Source: Bombus terrestris (taxonomy: Eukaryota > Arthropoda > Insecta > Hymenoptera > Apidae). Taken from it: DNA of 64,000 nucleotides. Where the stretch lies: the NCBI RefSeq assembly GCF_910591885.1, contig NC_063279.1, forward strand, positions 8,680,001 to 8,744,000, written 5' to 3'. Below, in pieces: positions 49,559 through 62,986 of this stretch. Within the stretch, counting starts at the first letter, position 1, and the number at the start of each line of letters is the position of its first letter. The notes under the pieces are model-generated. The model had not been told where the DNA came from. It saw nothing but the letters and a program-made list of their open reading frames with translations, and ran no database searches. The position numbers were made by a program, and so were the translations under genes.

Positions 49559-51608
49559 GTGAGCTATACGTTCTTTTCCTTCCTTCTGTTCTTCTATTTT
49601 AAGGTTATATTTTCTGTTGGATGATTAAGGAAAGTTATTATGTAAGTCTTTGGACTATGGAGCAAAGTATTGAAATCTCGAACATGGATAGTCTCTTTAT
49701 TTTATTACTACGTCTAGGTAAAGTGAAATAGTTTATCGAAGGTTAGAAATACTTTTTAAACGATAGATATAAAAAGTATTCATTTTGGAATAGGCTAATG
49801 GCGAATATTTCTTGTAACTTGTTACAACATTGCAGCAGTCCATGTTAAACACGGATTTTTCATTTTCGAGAGTTTATTTCGCTCTTAATAAAAATGCATA
49901 AAAAATGGTGATTAAGTTTGGATTTTGAGCCTTTCTCACTTATCGAAATCTGCAGAAATGGATAATTTCGTTTGATATAATTAATCTGCTTTTTTTAACG
50001 ATATCATGGCGTCTTTTACAGTGACGATTGCAAAAATATCGATAATATTTAGGGTTCAGATGGTAGATCGTCACGATTACGATCGTTTTTTATTATGCTA
50101 TCTAATATTCGTAATACATCATATCGTGTGCGTAAAAAATGGGATAATTTTATCACGATTATCTACTCTTAACGATCGAGTCGATTGGTCCCTGAGCGTG
50201 CAGATTTTAGATTCATTATAATGCTTAAATCTCGGCATCGGACCTTGAACTTTAACTTGAATTTACGTGGACTATCCGTGTATCAGTTAATAGCAGAAAT
50301 TTTCTTTTCAACGTTCTATTTCGAAATTATAAGACTTGATAAACAAGAAATGACAAATTATGAGAGTGATTGGAAATTCTTGAACAGTAAATATTTTAAT
50401 TTAATTTCTTATAAATATTACGATATGAGACAAGTAACGATACGATTAATTTAATCTACTCTATCTTTGAATTGTTCAAATTCATTTCGATATGTTAAAC
50501 GAATTTACAAGGAAATTAAAACCAGCGATCGAAAGATAACAATCGAAGTATCGTGTACTCGAATGGAACAGTCCATGTAGATACCATAAGCACACAGTGT
50601 ATAATGACAAAGAATCATTTACTGAAACGAGTGTCACCCAATGAGTGTTTTGAATAGCTAAAAATTTCCATTACCCTTCCCAATTCAACTCTCTGCTTCA
50701 AACACATAAAATAAATATACATTACATCAAAATAAATATACCACTTTCTATTTTCGTTACATATATCTCTTCGACCTTCAAATATTCCCCTCAGGAAAAA
50801 CTTGTCTTTTCATCTTTCAAAAAGAAGCAAGTCACTGTCCACTCACCTTGTGACAAATTCGAAGTAAACCGCTATTGCCTGCTTGAATGAGAAACACGAG
50901 ATTTCCCTCGTTTGATCAAGTCACAGGAACATAATTTACAAGCGAGAATAAGAAAGATGTTACATGAATTTTCATTGTCGATGGAGTACGGAATTTACTA
51001 TATTCCAAATTAATTGAGAATTTTGCTAAATATCAGTAACAAAATTATTAATCTTCCATAGGCGAAAATATTTTTTCACAGGCAACCCAGATCGTTTATA
51101 CCCAAATCTAATTCTTTTTACTGTTTAACACTTCTCAAACTTCCTACTAAATTGTATAATTATATAAACATAAATTATGCCTGTAATACCTTTTTCAATA
51201 AAAAATGAAAACTCTTATGGAAATAATTGTAGGGTGAAATTTCGTTTAAATCGTGAGCGATTCAATTTGCTTACGCAAAGTTAATTTGTTATATCAGTTC
51301 TTCCCGTAATTAATTTCCGTATTTTATTATAATCCTGCACAGGGATGTTCTCCCTTCCCCCTCTGGTATTCGCAGAAACTGTTCGCGTACCGACCAGTGT
51401 ACTATGTTTAGTGTTTACGTCTGTACGTTTCATTAACGATAAGCACCGCTAAGCGCTATCGTCTGCGCTGTTCGTGACGACCGGACGTTTGTGTAACGCG
51501 AAGGCCGAACTCGTAGGAGATCCGGGGAGAGAAAGTTGACAGCAGCGCGACGCTGCAAAGCTCGATCGAGCCATTTCGTGCCTAAAAATAAGTTTTTCAT
51601 CTCTTGGA

Positions 51609-51662
51609 CGGAGTAAAAGCCTCCCTCTTACCGCTATCCGGTGTGTATACGCTTTTACTCCG
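51609..51662. other. Perfect 12 bp inverted repeat with 30-base loop
   Basis: CGGAGTAAAAGC at 51609-51620 is followed after 30 bases by its exact reverse complement GCTTTTACTCCG at 51651-51662. Pairing stops sharply on both sides. It lies in a GC-elevated patch of the putative intron. It could be an RNA hairpin or a dyad protein-binding site; no terminator or known RNA family is recognised. Confidence 0.4.
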
Positions 51663-54600
51663 AATATATCGGCGGTCGTGGCGTGTAAGCAAACACTGAT
51701 ACTCGTGGTTTTACCCTGCGGATGCACGATCTTTTCTATTTCCTCCTTTTCTCCTTGTATTTTTTTTCTGTTCTTTTTTTTTTTTTATGTTTTGGTTAAA
51801 TCACAACGGGAGGGGAGAGGGCGATGTAACCTCTTTGTCGAGCGTCGTGATTTTCACGTGTAATGTGGTGTCTGCGTATAGGGTGAACAGATGAAGGTTT
51901 GTCTGTGGGGATTTGGTAGATTTCATAGGGAGAACGATGAGGTACGACGTTGGAGTTTAGGTTAGGTTTGTAATTGATAGGGGTGTGGTGTCGGTAAAAT
52001 ATGGTTGTTTCTTTGGAACAAATGATTTTGTATGATTAACCCTTCGTGGAAAGGGTTAGACGATATTTCACTCTAGGATTTCTTTGAAGCGAATCTTTAG
52101 TTTTTATTCGTAAACGTTGCAGAGCTTTGGCTCGATGAAAGATTGTACAATATAATAGGCATTACTTTAGCAAGTATCTCAGAATTTTCCCAGATTTTTT
52201 AATGGTCTATAAAAGCAGAAAAATTAGGCCACGAGAGGGAATAAATTTGATTATAATAATTGTAATAAAATACGTGTAATAATTAGAGAGTATGCGTAGC
52301 ATCGTAGTTTGATAAAATGACAGTGTGTAACTTTGGCTTTTTAATAATTCAATTCATCACCTCCGTCCATTCAGAGAAGCATCGTTTTGCTAAATAAATT
52401 ATAAAGACCGACATAAATCACAAATTTGTAATTCCTCCATCGCTTGAGCATTTTTCTCTTACAAGAGAGGTACTCGGTGTTCTCGGCGAGCAGCATGATT
52501 GATACTCGTTTTTACGCGTTGTATACAAACGAACTTTGTTAAACAGAGTCGAATCACTCGAATGCACGTGCACTTGAGCGACATAAAATCTTGTTATTCT
52601 CGAAAGTCGAGCCTCGCGAGACAGGAACGCGTTTTACAACCTCTCTTATGTTCGTTATTAATTCAAAATAAATTGGCAACAAGCTGGTAAAGGCAAACGC
52701 ACCGCCAGAGAAACTGCGACCGAAGGTGAATTGGAAAATGAAAGTAAATCGATGGAGTGGTTCAATAGACACGTTGTTGGAGCGAGGACTTGAGACGAAC
52801 CGCGTTACGGGGGCTTCGTCCCGTGAAAGCTAATATCTGACCTGCTTGATAATCGATAATCGATCCGTGGTCGATGAACAGAGGCCTCCTTGCTGACGAA
52901 ACAATCTGCATAAGGCGAACTGCTCGATTCGCGGCTGCTTTATTGATTCAGACAGCACTACCTACGAACAACAAAAAGTCACAGATATTGCATTCTATCC
53001 GTTAATTATACGCCATTCGCGTTTCTACGTAATTATGAGGCATTATCATTTTGTGATCATAACAATTTACTGCCATGGAATCAGTAATTTGAAATAATTC
53101 CCTTGTAAAACATTTTTGACTGCTTAATATGGAAAGTTGATTGTAGGTTATTTTGAAATTCTGTCTAGTATTTTAAGGATTTTATTTAGTATGTTAGGAA
53201 TTTTATTAAGGTTTCTAAACATTTTATTTAGAAGTTAGATCTATTTTGGATAGGAATCTAGAAAGTTTTACTTGTAATTTTAGAAATTGTATTTATTTCA
53301 TCCAATATTCAAGGTATTTTTAAAGAGAAATTCATTATTTTCTATAATATATTTTATTGAAATTTTGTATCTTCTTTTTGTAGAAGAAAATCATTTATCG
53401 TTATTGAATAATATTGAACAATATAATCCCTAAAATATGAGAAATGTAAAATGAACTGTGACAAATGTAGAGCTTTAGAAATGAAAATTTTTGGTACATC
53501 GAGTCAAATAGTCCATATAGTTTCGTTTCGAATTCACATCGATTTATCGTTAATCGAAAATGAATGAAACTATTTGAGTATGCTGGATACCTGTTTGAAC
53601 TTATGTATAATATTAATCTCACAAGTATCTCGGTCCCGTTGGGAATTTAAATAACAAACAGTTTCGGCATGGAAGATCAACCGGTTTGTTAAGATGACGA
53701 CCTCGATATGCAAATACAATTTAAACCATCGATATGTCGCGCTTAATGTCAGGGTCGTTGATCTATTGATCGTAGGATTGACAAAAAATCAATCACGATT
53801 TGCACGTTCTAATCTACATATGTACATCAATTCGTTTCTTTCGTTATATATCGACCAATAAAATCAACATACCGATACAATTCGTTTAATATGAACATTA
53901 CTAGTCTCTTCTTCTTACTAATTTTGAAATCCCAAAGAAACTGAAATTCGCTAAGACGTCATTCATTTTCATGCTGATGTCGATAATGTTAATTATAATG
54001 CAATATAAATTTAGTTTTTTTCATTTTAAGTGCCTGAAGAGAATAAAGTTTTATAGGTCATAGATACATTTTATAATATTTTCGAAAATTACAATGGCAA
54101 TGATACAAGTTATACAAATATATAAATTAAATATCTGTTTATTTTTAATTCCCAAAGAAACTAATGTTTGCAAACACCGTGGAAAATACGTAAAAAATAT
54201 AGAAACAGTTTAAAAGTAATTAAATACAGTATAGCATAATGCTAGTTAAAAATTGTAAGGCAATTTTATTCGAACGAAAACAAAATTTCTGCGTGTTTCT
54301 ATAAAAATTCGGAGCTAATTTCGAATTTTACAAAATCATTTCTGAAAGCCAGGGGTTGAAAGTTCCTGTTCGCACTACTTCACGATACTCCATGTGCACG
54401 ACAGGTTGTCGGGTTTGATTTTTGCTCTGATAAACGGCGGTCTGTGGCAGTTGAGAAAATACGGCATTCGTTTCCATGACATTGAACGGGTGGCACGTTA
54501 TCACAGCTACGATGACGTAGCTGATAAAGGTAGTGGATTCCACGAGCGACGAGGGTTTAGGGTTCGAACGAATCCAGTTGCTACCGTTGAGAACGTGGTG

Positions 54601-57223
54601 AGAACGTGAAAAACCGTTTTCTACGAATCAAATATCGTTTCCTATAAATCAATTGCTCGGGGAACGATTTGGAGAATTGTACGATTCTTAAAATTTCAAA
54701 ACGATGTTAATTGGCCCGTGACGTATTCATCAAAACGATCCTTGCTTATTTCTTATTTTCTTATTTCCTAGTTTGCAAACTTTATATTTGCATAAAAGAC
54801 TGTTCAGAATGGTTTACATGTTTGATTAACGCTTAATTAACGTACTTGAGTCATTCGAGTTATGATTCTTTCGATTCGTTTGGTGCTTGATTTAACGTTA
54901 TCAACGGCGAGAGATAAAGAATACAAAACGTGCCGCGGCCTCGTTATCCGCTTTTGCTTTTGAAAAATGTGTGTTAATGATGTTTGCATTAGACGACGAG
55001 ATACATTCAATTTTTAGATCACTATGTGTGTTAAGCGTTATTTTTCGAACTTTGGTAGTGTATATCGACAAATAGAGGGAATTATGGAATTATATGGAAT
55101 AGTAACTTTTCATTTCCAAGCTTTCGCATATTCGTTGTCAGGTTAATCATCGTCTACAAAAATATTATTTGTATTGTATTGTATCTCAGAAGGCATCGTT
55201 GTTTTGATCGAACGCCGTATTGTCTGATAAAAGGAAAATTAGAGGCATTTGTTTCACTTAACATGCGTATCAGTTTTCTTTGGCTTCATGAGAATTATTT
55301 ATGAGAATAGTCAGTAGCTTTTCCTGATCTGTGCTAATCTTTCGACGAAGGAAACAAGAGTCAATCTCGGTGCTTGCTTTAAATATAGATTCGACGAGAT
55401 GACGCGAGTGCTATGACCTTGGCCATGAGAAATTCCGGAAAGTGCACCGAAAACCCGCTGATACGTTTCATCGCGGAGGTGCCCGCATATTGTATTAATA
55501 GTGAATGTTCTTTCTCATTTAAAATACCATCTTTCTTTCCACGCTTCAACTTATTCAATGACCCTTTTTACTCGAATTCTTCAAGCAAGTTCCTTTTCTC
55601 CAATCAGCAAAATAAAACATCATTTTTCTTTTTTAAATTAGAAATATACAATTTTGGATTGATGGGATTGTTAGTAAATGGGAAGATAAAGTATTACAAT
55701 AGAAGTTTTTGTCGGGAATATTGCATTTTTTTTCTGTCGATTTATATTATCGAATGTTTGTTCCTTTAAGATTCTGTTTCTTTCTTCAAATAGTAGGGGA
55801 AAAGAATTTCTGGAATTTTTCTCATTTCTATCTTTTCCTCCATCTAGATTTTAGACTTTTATCAAGTTTGAAGAAACAAAACTATTCATAGCATCGTAAT
55901 ACATCACAGATATATTTTATGTCTATGATTTCTGTAAAGTCTATTACTTCAATATAATTCTTTATATCTTGGCGAAATACTTCTACTTTTTCTTAATTTG
56001 CCATTATCTTTATTATTAAGCGTTGGAAGTTCTTCGAGTTATTTTTCGCTTCAATTATCTTCTATACAAACGTTGGATCAGCAAATTCGATATTCGTATC
56101 TTACAAACAAATAACTCAAATTATTTTCAACGAGTACTTGGAACATATGTACCCTTTCTATTTCGATAACTCGAAAAACTATTCGTTTATCAATTAATAT
56201 TCCAATACATGTATACCTATATTCCAATCTCCTTGTGTTTAAAACCACACATTGTCCAAATGCCAATTTTTTTTTCGGATCACTTTACGAAACAGCTAAT
56301 ATGCACACCGTTTGGCTATAAATTATGCACGCGCGCTTTGTGCAAACCAAATTATACACGCGTATCGTCATCAGCCGAGTCGAAGCGAGGACGAGCACTA
56401 GTGGGTTTGTTTGCGCGAACCGCAGACGGGAAAACAACGCAGCGGATTTCGTTTCGCGGTAGTCGGAGCACAGGCAGCTTTATTTGTATTACAAAGAATG
56501 CAGGTAGACACGATGGGGGCGGCGGAGGCGGCAATCGTGATGTTGATTTTGACTGGGCTAAATCGGCGTTTTAAAATAGTCCTCGGTGTTATCGTGGCTC
56601 CGTATTATCGGCTGACTGGAGGCCAAGGCCTGCTGACGTGTATTCCCCGATTCGACTAACCTAACAGAGAAAGAGACAGAAAGAGAGAGAGAGAGAGTCT
56701 TGCGACGATTCTAGGTTTTGTTGTACAGTGACCTGGAGAGCGACATCTCGTGAACAAAATTCAACTTTTCGACTTTAATTTCAAAGATTTTATAAGATAA
56801 TCGATGAGGCACAGTTTTTTGTTTTTTTACGCGAATACTACGAGAAAAAGCTGAAGCCCCCTTTTCTTGATTTTGTAATTCTTCTGTTAGTCACTGAGGT
56901 GAGAAGAAGAATGTGCTATATAAATTAGGGAAGTTTTGTATAAGCACCAATAATTAATTTCGTAAAAATATTTCAACTTCTTCGACTAATCTATCTGTAC
57001 AATTGATTGGGACGTATTTTCCAAAAATCTATCACGTGTTCGAAGCGAATTCCAATATATCGCAGTTATTACATTGCATTAAAGTTGGGAGAAACGTTTC
57101 GTGGAACAATTATCATCTCTCTTCCTAACATTTTGCTTGGAAACATACAAAAAATTCGGCGGAAAAAATTTGTCTGGGTCGATTTAAAAATAGTTTAAAG
57201 CTCCTCGGTTCCGTAGAGTTCAA

Positions 57224-57245
57224 TGTCAGCCTGAATAGGCTGACA
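57224..57245. other. Perfect 9 bp hairpin with GAAT loop
   Basis: TGTCAGCCT at 57224-57232 and AGGCTGACA at 57237-57245 are exact reverse complements separated by only four bases. The hairpin lies just upstream of a CpG-rich patch. It is too short for a miRNA precursor. A protein-binding dyad or chance palindrome are the alternatives. Confidence 0.4.
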
Positions 57246-57411
57246 CGTAGAGGGTGCGAACCGCTGCGCTTCGCAACGTGTACCATGGGCGCAGACACCC
57301 TTCAGTCCTCGTTTCAAGATGCGTCCGTGTGCGTGCATTTGCTACTACATGCATTCAGCACGTGCGCGTCAAGTGCGTGCAGCATTGTCGCTCGTATGCA
57401 TCATGCACGCC

Positions 57412-57450
57412 AGTGGTTTCCAAACTTTCCGTTTCGAAATTCCACCCCTA
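57412..57450. mobile_element. Possible hAT-type terminal repeat relic
   Basis: CAGTGGTTTCCAAACTTTCC resembles the CAGTGGTTCCCAAACT-type ends of hAT-family MITEs. No partner end in inverted orientation was found nearby and no 8 bp target duplication could be set. It is at most one end of a decayed element. Confidence 0.2.
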
Positions 57451-58996
57451 TAAATCTGCAATTTGCATTGAGCGTATTACGTGGAAATCTATTTTCTAAC
57501 TCTCTAATCGCTTCACGCGTTGAATTGTAATCCTCGTTTGATTTCTGCATATTTTCCTACTCATATATTTATGTAATATTTTATCATTTGGATTTTTTCA
57601 TTTGACTTTTACGTTCTTGTATATTTGATGTTGTTATTCGTTTGAGAGTAAATGCGAGAAGCAATAAAATAAGGAATGGAAAGTCTCGCATAAATTTTCT
57701 GGCGTATCTTTCTAGGAAGAAAACGTCAGTCCCTAAAAAGTTGGTAGATCGGAAGAAGGGTCATGGCTCGAAAAGTGGCTACGCCGTCGTGTTAACTGAT
57801 AAGCAGAGCAAATATTTTTAGGGCCCCCGTGTCTTTATCTCTGCCCTCGGAATCGTTGGAACCTGTTCGTTCTCGAAAAAAGTTTCAGCCGATCCATTTT
57901 CGGTTCTTCCCTCTGGAAGATTTTTCTAATCTCTTTTTTTCTCTATCTATACCATTTCAGGAAATCGAAATTATTTGATAAACGCCATCAACAAATATCG
58001 GAGCAGGTTTAATAATTTCATACACGTTAATCGTCTTTCACCAATGGCTACATTTTTGAAAAAAGGCAAATCGCAAGCTTTTTATTGTCACGAAAGGAGA
58101 TTAAAAAAGGATTGGTGATTTTGTTAATAATTTTTCTCCGATAGTCCAATTCAGAAAAAGAGAAACTGCGAATTTTGATTACGAGCAAGGGGGTGGTCGC
58201 GACTAATTAATGCATCGTGTAACGTGGATCGACAGGGTCACAGAGAAGCGTGCCAACCGTCCAGACACACCCCCCTTCCCTTTCCCTTCCTTCTACCCCC
58301 GCTAGGTCATTTTTTTTCACCGGTCGAATAGCTGTCCCACACACGGTAATTTACAGAATGATCCGAGCTAGAAAAAAATATGGCAAAGTCGCGGCGGATA
58401 GGCGATAATATGGGAGCACGTCGATGTTGAAGGCTTCAGGTTCAAGGGTAGAATGCATCGGGCTAATTACTTGTTGCGTGGCGTGTATCTCGACGATCTT
58501 TCTCGACCAGACAGCTAGTTTGTCGGATCGTTATTCGTCTCTTGTAATTTATACGTTGTTTCCTTCTTCGTCTCATGTCAGAACGCAGATGCATATATCT
58601 CCTATATTTTGCTGCTGTAATTAGTATTAATTATTCAATCATATCATTTGGTTGTAAGCTTCTTCTAATATCTTCATCTTTTTTATCACAAATAGTTTAT
58701 AAATAGATAGGTACGTAAATGTTGATTCATTTTTCAAAGAAAAATTCAATATTTTATTATCTATTTGTACTTATATTCTCATAGATTGAACACACGTATC
58801 ACATTACACACACATATAAATCCTATCAGAGCCGTTAATAGAACGCAGATAATTATTATGTATATTCATAACTCTATGAAGAATCTAAGTACGAGATTTG
58901 TTTCATCTGCTAGGTATCGCAATGAGTGCTTGCATTTGGATATTTCCTATATTTTTATGAATGTGACAATATCTTCAGGATACGTATCAAGCCAAA

Positions 58997-59170
58997 GAGT
59001 ACTCGTTATAATATTTAGTAGATGACACAAATCTTTGTTTAACTTGCATTTATTTATTTATCCTTTTAAAAGTATGGATTTGCATACTTTTGGATTTGTA
59101 TACTTTTGCATACCTTGGATTTGTATTCTTAAATTTTGCATAAACGCGCAGAAATTAATCCATTCGTCGT
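58997..59170. repeat. Interspersed repeat family member (copy at 59 kb)
   Basis: GAGTACTCGTTATAATATTTAGTAGATG...ACAAATCT matches the copies at 43.5 and 23 kb. The following ATGGATTTGCATAC phrase is itself repeated three times with changes up to about 59125 (TTTTGGATTTGTATAC, CTTGGATTTGTATTC). The region ends with GCATAAACGCGCAG. Origin unknown. Confidence 0.45.
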
Positions 59171-59881
59171 ATAATAGTCAAATAATAAGTTTCCATTTTC
59201 TAGTCAAAAAATTAGAAAATCCATGATATTTACAACCCTAAGTTGCTAAATTTGTCAAATAATTTTAATTGAAAATTTATAATTTCCTAACCAACAAGCA
59301 AGAGATACAAAATCTATCAAATTTTTACACGATTCGAGAGAACTCGTTCGAAATTCCTGGCCTCCGATTGTGCGTCAGTGAATCGGTATTTCTCGAAGTA
59401 ATTAGTGACTTTAAATGTCCTTCTTTCATTTCCCCTGAGCCCATTGTCTGACTAGTTCTGCTCCGTTTCAAGCGACACGCCGCGCCGAGACACCCTGTAC
59501 GCACGAACACGCTTAAGCGAACGCGACTTCACGTACGAGCGTTTGGCCTCCCTTTCATCCTCCACCATTATTGTCTGCCCTTTTTCTCTGTCCTCTTCCA
59601 TTCTTTATACGTCGCCCTCGACATCTCTTCTTTTCTCGTGCCGACGCGTGTCTGTCTGGCTCTCTTCTCTTCTCTTCTTTTAGTGACGAGAAAGGGAAAG
59701 GGAAGCGACAGGGCTCCTCCACGGTACGGTGGTGGAAACGCATTCGTCGGAATGAAAGATTTTTCACCCCTTCAGCCAGCTTGGCCGTCTCTTTGAGTCT
59801 TAACTCGATCTTAATTGCCGCTCGGTGAATGGGATTGCGGGACTTCGGAAATCGAGAAAAAAGCTTTTTTCTCGTTCACCA

Positions 59882-60045
59882 GACGATGCAGACTGTGGTT
59901 AATGTTATTGAGGAGTTTCAAGGAATCGAGTGTCTTTTAGTATTTTTAATAGGGTTTCATACAATGTATGAAGTAAAAAAGTCCTTCTTCGCATCGAACA
60001 AATGACGCAGTCTGCGGTTAACGTTATTCAGGAATTTCAAGGAAT
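59882..60045. repeat. Diverged direct duplication, about 121 bp apart
   Basis: GACGATGCAGACTGTGGTTAATGTTATTGAGGAGTTTCAAGGAAT-like sequence at 59882-59926 recurs as a diverged copy at 60003-60045, with TGACGCAGTCTGCGGTTAACG and ATTTCAAGGAAT. The spacing and similarity indicate an old tandem duplication within the putative intron. Confidence 0.65.
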
Positions 60046-60607
60046 TTTTCTGAATATTTTTTCGTAAGGTTAATTGCGTTTCTATTTACGATTATACGAG
60101 TAATATTTAGATGAAAATTCTTCAAGGTGAAAGTACTGGTAAAATTAAATTTCGTTACTGTAATTATGCAGAATATCGATCTTAAAAAATTTAATAATAT
60201 ATATATGTTTAGGTACTATTTCGTTTCGAGGGAAAAATCGAAACAAATTTGTGGCTTTTTAATCGAAACGCCAGTATAACACCTATTTTAATGTAAATTT
60301 AAGTGCGTTGTTTTATGTATTTTTATTTATTGAATCTTGTTTTTCACGTTTTTAACAAACTGCCGGAATCTGACATTCTCCTACCTATATTGTAATTCGT
60401 TCCAAACAGGCATCGTTACAAATCGCTGTAACAGACATGCGAAAATATCGCGAAATTTAGCAAGTTTTATTACGAATATTTAAAAATTCACATGTCATAC
60501 GTGTAAGAAAGAAACATTTGAAATTCATAATCCCTCCAATAAATAATGTTCCTTTTTTACAAAAATATAATTTGTCTTTCGAAATAAAATAATCACATCT
60601 TCCTATT

Positions 60608-60621
60608 CCCCCCCCCCCCCC
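60608..60621. repeat. Poly(C) run of 14
   Basis: Fourteen consecutive C residues on the + strand in AT-rich DNA. Long G/C homopolymers are rare here and are prone to sequencing and replication error, so the exact length is uncertain. Confidence 0.85.
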
Positions 60622-62914
60622 TCCAGCCAAAATACTATGCGGAATACGCTGCAATTATATCAGCAGAAAAATCTCGTTAACAAATTTCATGTTAAACGAT
60701 AATACGAGTTGGAAAATTAAATTCATAACATTCCCTAAATATAGAATTAACTTAATTGCGAACGATAGATCAAAGATCAAGCATTATACTGTACAATTAG
60801 TTGGTAAACGAGTTTCATCGAGTCTTTCTTTGGTAGGTGACGGTCGTGTAGCGACAGAGATCTCTTGATTTCGGGCTTGTCAGCACCGGATATTTCAAGT
60901 GCGACGTAAATCCATCGTATAATTATTGTTTCTTGAAACGGGCCGACCACTTCGGCCCGTCTCGTCGGAACGTCTGAATGCGTCAATCGTGACGGCATTG
61001 TTCGTTCAATGAAAGCGATAGAATGGTGGCGAGAGCAATGCTCCTCGAGAGAGTGCATCGGCGAAGTGCACCGCCTTGACCCTGCCTCTGTTGCACCGCT
61101 CTTGATTCCATGGCCCAATTTAAAGCGGATCCGAGACTACATTTTCAAAACAACCTCCTCTCGTTCTTTCGTTGTTCTAATCTATCCCTCTTAATCAGAA
61201 GAGAAAGAAGAAAACGACCGTTGTTTATAGAAGATTTTATTTAGATGTACATCCCCGTTCAAAACTTTGGAGCACTCTTTTAAACGAAATAAATTTTCTC
61301 GTAAGTGTTTACGAGGAATTAGTATATCATGATAATTATAAATATCATTTTCAGATATAATTAATTACAATTGCAATACTATAAAATAGCGTTGTATCTT
61401 AAAATATTTATTTATTTAAGGAAGTCGTTATTTCCTTTGTAATCTTAACATGCGCTGAACTATAACCCAAAAGTATATAAGAGAAGTTTAAATTTCTATT
61501 CTTTTATGTCACGATGACTGTATAGCTTTTTTTAGTTTCTGTTTGTTTGTGATATAAAATTGTAAATATACTGAGACGGCTATATATATACGGTTAAAGA
61601 TACAGTTGTTATACGGTAATATACAAAATCGAAGATTCGTGGTATCGAAATATGACACAGAGCGTATCTTGTAAATTTTATTCCTCTTTTTTATGACAAT
61701 TTTTTAAGTGGAACTATTTCTTTGAAGTTTTATAGGCGAAAGTTCAAGGTAAGGGGCGATGTCTTTTCCAAAGCGGGATCATGTTGAAAACAAGGTTTTA
61801 AAAAACGTAAAGTTTTTAGTGCTTGAGTCACGTGGTGCTTGAACTGCAGCAGGCGCGATAAAAACTTCTGAAGCTTTTTTTCCCCCGCCCCCCTATGTTT
61901 TCCTTTCCGTGAATTTATGTAAAAAATTGACAGCACATGGAATTACATTTTTTATATGGAAATTCATGGATATAATCTCTGTAGAATTCTTAAGAAATTA
62001 AATAAAATAAACTCTTGTTTACCATAAAAGATGAAGGCAGGTTGTGTAATGTTGCACGATCTCGAAAAGACGTAATCGTAGTATCATTAAGCTCTCATAC
62101 CAGATATTCTATCAAAAATAAATTTTGCAATCGTGTTATCATTTTTAATTTATCAACCGTTTATCATTAGCGTATTATGCATAAACAACGAACAACAAGT
62201 ATCTGATTGCAGATCTTTACTACTTATAATGGAATATATTATATAATTTAATAAATATATAATATGATTGTATTTACGTATGAAAAAGTTATGCAGAACG
62301 AAGATGAACAGATAAATTGCAGATTACTTCTAATTCTTTTCATTTATTTTAGAATCCCAGACAGTTTCTTGCCTTATTTCTTCGCTTTGAATGCGACTGC
62401 ATTAAAAAAGAGAAAAGATTAGTGCATAAAATAACGAAGCGAGAAAAAGCTTAGGGGAACAGGCATCTGAGGAACTATAATCAACAGTCGAGACAGAAGA
62501 ATTCGAGGCGTATAGTAAGTTGTTATCAGTCAAGGCCAAATGATAGGAAGCTTCGCTTTTATGTAGTTTCATTTCATCGAACGACTCGTCCGTTTTAATT
62601 TTTCTCTGTTCGTATTTTCGTTGTAATTCCACGAAGAAATTTTTTCAAATTTTGTGACATTTAAAAATACTTTATTTCGATATCGAATTCGAAGAATTAT
62701 AGAAATAGACAGGCTGATTTTAATCTGTCCTCGGACGAAGGATAGACGGCCGTAAATTTGGACAAATTTGAAATTCTCCGAAAAGAAACCGAAAGTGCAT
62801 TTTCCTGGCTGCTTTTTTCTTTTCTTTTATTCAAGAGCAGATACAAATATAGGTGTAGACGTAATTTACGTATCCTGCAATATTGCGGATTTATTTTGAA
62901 AAGTCGCAATACTT

Positions 62915-62986
62915 GCCAATTTTTGGAATCGTGTGGACGGTATATTTTGTATGCCAATTTTTGGAATCGTGTGGACGGTACATTTT
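62915..62986. repeat. Near-perfect tandem duplication, 38 bp period
   Basis: GCCAATTTTTGGAATCGTG followed by TGGACGGTA starts at 62915 and again at 62953. The copies differ only at a few bases near their ends (TATATTTTGT against TACATTTTCT). The high identity suggests a recent duplication. Confidence 0.9.

Noticed and set aside
61247..61285. CCCCGTTCAAAACTTTGGAGCAC as a Tc1-like terminal repeat
   Set aside because: Only one end is visible and the match is short; it is too weak to list as an element.
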